From Kribbella antiqua (GTDB taxonomy: Bacteria; Actinomycetota; Actinomycetes; Propionibacteriales; Kribbellaceae): 64,000 bases of DNA. The DNA is taken from positions 1-64,000 of the forward strand of contig NZ_SLWR01000009.1 of the NCBI RefSeq assembly GCF_004345665.1. The letters are read 5' to 3'. The translations under genes and the position numbers were made by a program. Under the pieces are notes generated by a model that worked only from the letters and a program-made list of their open reading frames with translations, was not told where the DNA came from and did no database searches. This document shows positions 62,496 through 64,000 of the stretch, piece after piece; position 1 is the stretch's first letter; each line of letters starts with the position of its first letter.

Positions 62496-63029
62496 CTAAG
62501 TGCCGGAGGGGATTCCGCCGTGCTTGGGTTGGGGGCGGGTGTCGAGGGCGTCGTCCAGCCAGGCGTCGATGTCTACGTCGCCGGTGAGGATGTGGGTGAC
62601 GTACGACGCCCGTTCATGGCTGAGCACTTCTTGTTCCCAGATGCAGGGCCCGGCGCCGATCGGGGCCGGGCGGAGGTCGTCGGCCTCGATCCCGCTGAAG
62701 ATGCTCAAGCGGGATTGGAAGTCGCGAGCCCAGCTCTGCACGACGAGGTAGATGCCGTCGGTGCCCAGGTGCAGTACGACGACGGCCAGCCCGATGGCAC
62801 CCATCGCGTCGTCGAACTCGAGCTGCCTGGTGGCCGTGCCGCGGGCGAGCTCGACCATGTTGTCGTCCCACTGGCGTCCGCGCGCAGTGACGACGTACGG
62901 CTTCACCAAACGGTGTGGGTAGCGCCAGGGCATCAGGGGCGTGACGGGGCGCGGGCGGTACGCCCCGGCGAGTCCGGTCAGGGCAACGGCGGCCGCACCA
63001 GCCAGGGCGGGGTCAGAAGCAGGCACCAC
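62496..63029 (-). CDS. Hypothetical protein
   Basis: A 177-residue protein with a short hydrophobic N-terminus (AGAAAVALTGLAGAY) that could be a weak anchor. The rest is mixed alpha/beta: LAVVVLHLGTDGIYLVVQSW and TGDVDIDAWLDDAL are the clearest blocks. GTG 63029 is a guess. No family recognised. Confidence 0.6.
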   Translation of the reverse strand: MVPASDPALAGAAAVALTGLAGAYRPRPVTPLMPWRYPHRLVKPYVVTARGRQWDDNMVELARGTATRQLEFDDAMGAIGLAVVVLHLGTDGIYLVVQSWARDFQSRLSIFSGIEADDLRPAPIGAGPCIWEQEVLSHERASYVTHILTGDVDIDAWLDDALDTRPQPKHGGIPSGT

Positions 63030-63067
63030 ACTGTTCTACCCCGCCCCGGGTCTCAAGCGCGGATTTG

Positions 63068-64000
63068 TCAGCTGTCTTTGGCCTGTGCGGTCAGAGCGCG
63101 CGTGAGGTCGGCGCGGGCTTCGGAGACGTAGCGGAGGGTGGGTGCGTCCACCGACGACGACTCGGTCTCCAGCCAGCTCGACAACGCGTCCAGGGTCGCC
63201 TGCTCCGGCAGGTTGCGCGGCGAGAGGTAGACGAGCACGTTCTCACCCATGGACGAGCCGAGGCGGGTGTAGACGTCCTTGGCCGCGCTCAGGTACTTCT
63301 CGACGTACGGCCGGAGCAGCTCCTCCTGGCCTGGCTGCTGGAAGCCGAGGATGGTGCGGAACTGCGTCTCGTTCGGGGTGTCGCCGGACTCGACCGCGAT
63401 CCGCCACGCGTCTTCCTTGGCCTCGGCGGTCGGCCGGGCCGCACGCGCCTGAGCGGCGCGCTCCTGGCCCGTGATGGTGGTGTCGCGGGTCAGCTCGTCG
63501 TCGATCTCGTCGGCGCCGATCCGGCCCAGCCGGGCCAGGGCGACGATCAGCGTCCAGCGCAGATCGGTGTCGACCACCAGACCGTCCGGCAGGTCCCGGT
63601 CGTCCACCCATGCGGCGAGCCGGTCCGTGCCCTCGGAGGAGAACACCGCGGAGGAATACGCCCGGGCGAACGCGAGCTGGTGGTCGCTGCCAGGCTCGGC
63701 CGCGGCGAGCAGCTCCGCCAGCGCCTCCTCGAACTGCGCCCGCAGCGCCGGCCGGTTCGCCGGAGCCGAGTAGAGGTTGATCGCGCTCGTCGCCTGGCCC
63801 AGCAGCGCCCGGACGCCGGTCAGGTCCGTCTCGGCCTTGATCCCGCGCAGCACGATGCCGACGTACTGACTGGCCGGCATCTCGGCGTCCCGGGTCATGT
63901 CCCAGGCCGCGCCCCAGGCCAGAGCCCGCGGCAACGATTCGGTGAGCTGGTCGATCGACTCGACCAGCGTCGCGCGGGACCGCTCGTCCAGCCGGATCTT
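63068..64000 (-). CDS. pepN: Aminopeptidase N, C-terminal part (runs off window)
   Basis: Only the C-terminal 310 residues are in the window. They form the ERAP1-like helical domain of M1 aminopeptidase N (LDERSRATLVESIDQLTESL, ALAWGAAWDMTRDAEMPASQ, YVEKYLSAAKDVYTRLG). The HExxH catalytic domain is beyond 64000. Cytosolic peptide trimming. Stop at 63068. Confidence 0.85.
   Translation of the reverse strand, partial: KIRLDERSRATLVESIDQLTESLPRALAWGAAWDMTRDAEMPASQYVGIVLRGIKAETDLTGVRALLGQATSAINLYSAPANRPALRAQFEEALAELLAAAEPGSDHQLAFARAYSSAVFSSEGTDRLAAWVDDRDLPDGLVVDTDLRWTLIVALARLGRIGADEIDDELTRDTTITGQERAAQARAARPTAEAKEDAWRIAVESGDTPNETQFRTILGFQQPGQEELLRPYVEKYLSAAKDVYTRLGSSMGENVLVYLSPRNLPEQATLDALSSWLETESSSVDAPTLRYVSEARADLTRALTAQAKDS

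Overview
The window is high-GC DNA with strong G/C third-position bias, frequent GTG starts, mycothiol-linked families, ECF42-type sigma factors, a PrsW protease, DynA/DynB-like dynamins, an SsbB-type SSB and GH35/ABC sugar loci. This fits a mycelial actinobacterium; Kribbella or a close relative (Kribbellaceae/Nocardioidaceae) is my best guess, by inference only. The sequence is chromosomal: one tRNA gene, no integrase, no insertion sequence and no CRISPR array.

Layout. 1-1.3 kb: a GNAT acetyltransferase and a cold-shock protein. 2.4-8.7 kb: a galactoside utilisation operon (GH35 beta-galactosidase, lipoprotein solute-binding protein, two permeases) facing its LacI regulator across two palindromic operators. 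1.25-23.6 kb, interleaved with the sugar locus: a CoA-dependent organic-acid island. It holds a ketopantoate-reductase-like enzyme, a second SucCD-type CoA ligase, an oxalate/formate-type MFS carrier, a ThDP-dependent 2-hydroxyacyl-CoA lyase/oxalyl-CoA decarboxylase-like enzyme, a textbook formyl-CoA transferase, a fused ADP-forming acyl-CoA synthetase, an Nramp-fold transporter without metal ligands, a small membrane protein, and GntR and LysR regulators. Four promoters in this island share a 15-bp pseudo-palindrome (TGCATAC-N-GTATGCA), which argues for one regulon.

23.7-31 kb: a frameshifted mycothiol-type gene, a second beta-clamp gene, a secreted S1 protease, a propeller lipoprotein, a P-loop kinase, an ECF42/YCII pair and tRNA-Arg. 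31-40.5 kb: PrsW protease, two dynamin-like GTPases (the first with a roughly 650-residue acidic low-complexity N-terminus), SsbB-like protein and the ABC-F factor EttA. 40.5-50.5 kb: several regulator/enzyme pairs (MarR/FAD monooxygenase, MarR/YceI, TetR/beta-oxidation operon, WYL/DinB-like). 50.7-56.5 kb: tandem double-GNAT paralogs, a FabG-MaoC operon facing two hot-dog thioesterases, truncated haemoglobin, OsmC and MscS. 56.5-64 kb: a membrane protein, MalQ, a secreted M15-like protein behind a large hairpin, a DUF5130 operon, and the 3' end of a PepN-like aminopeptidase that runs off the window.

The most interesting system is the formyl-CoA island. Its lyase resembles 2-hydroxyacyl-CoA lyase rather than classical oxalyl-CoA decarboxylase, yet its CoA-transferase looks like a genuine formyl-CoA:oxalate enzyme, and its Nramp-like carrier lacks every metal-binding motif. 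Together they suggest a CoA-recycling route for oxalate or a 2-hydroxy acid.
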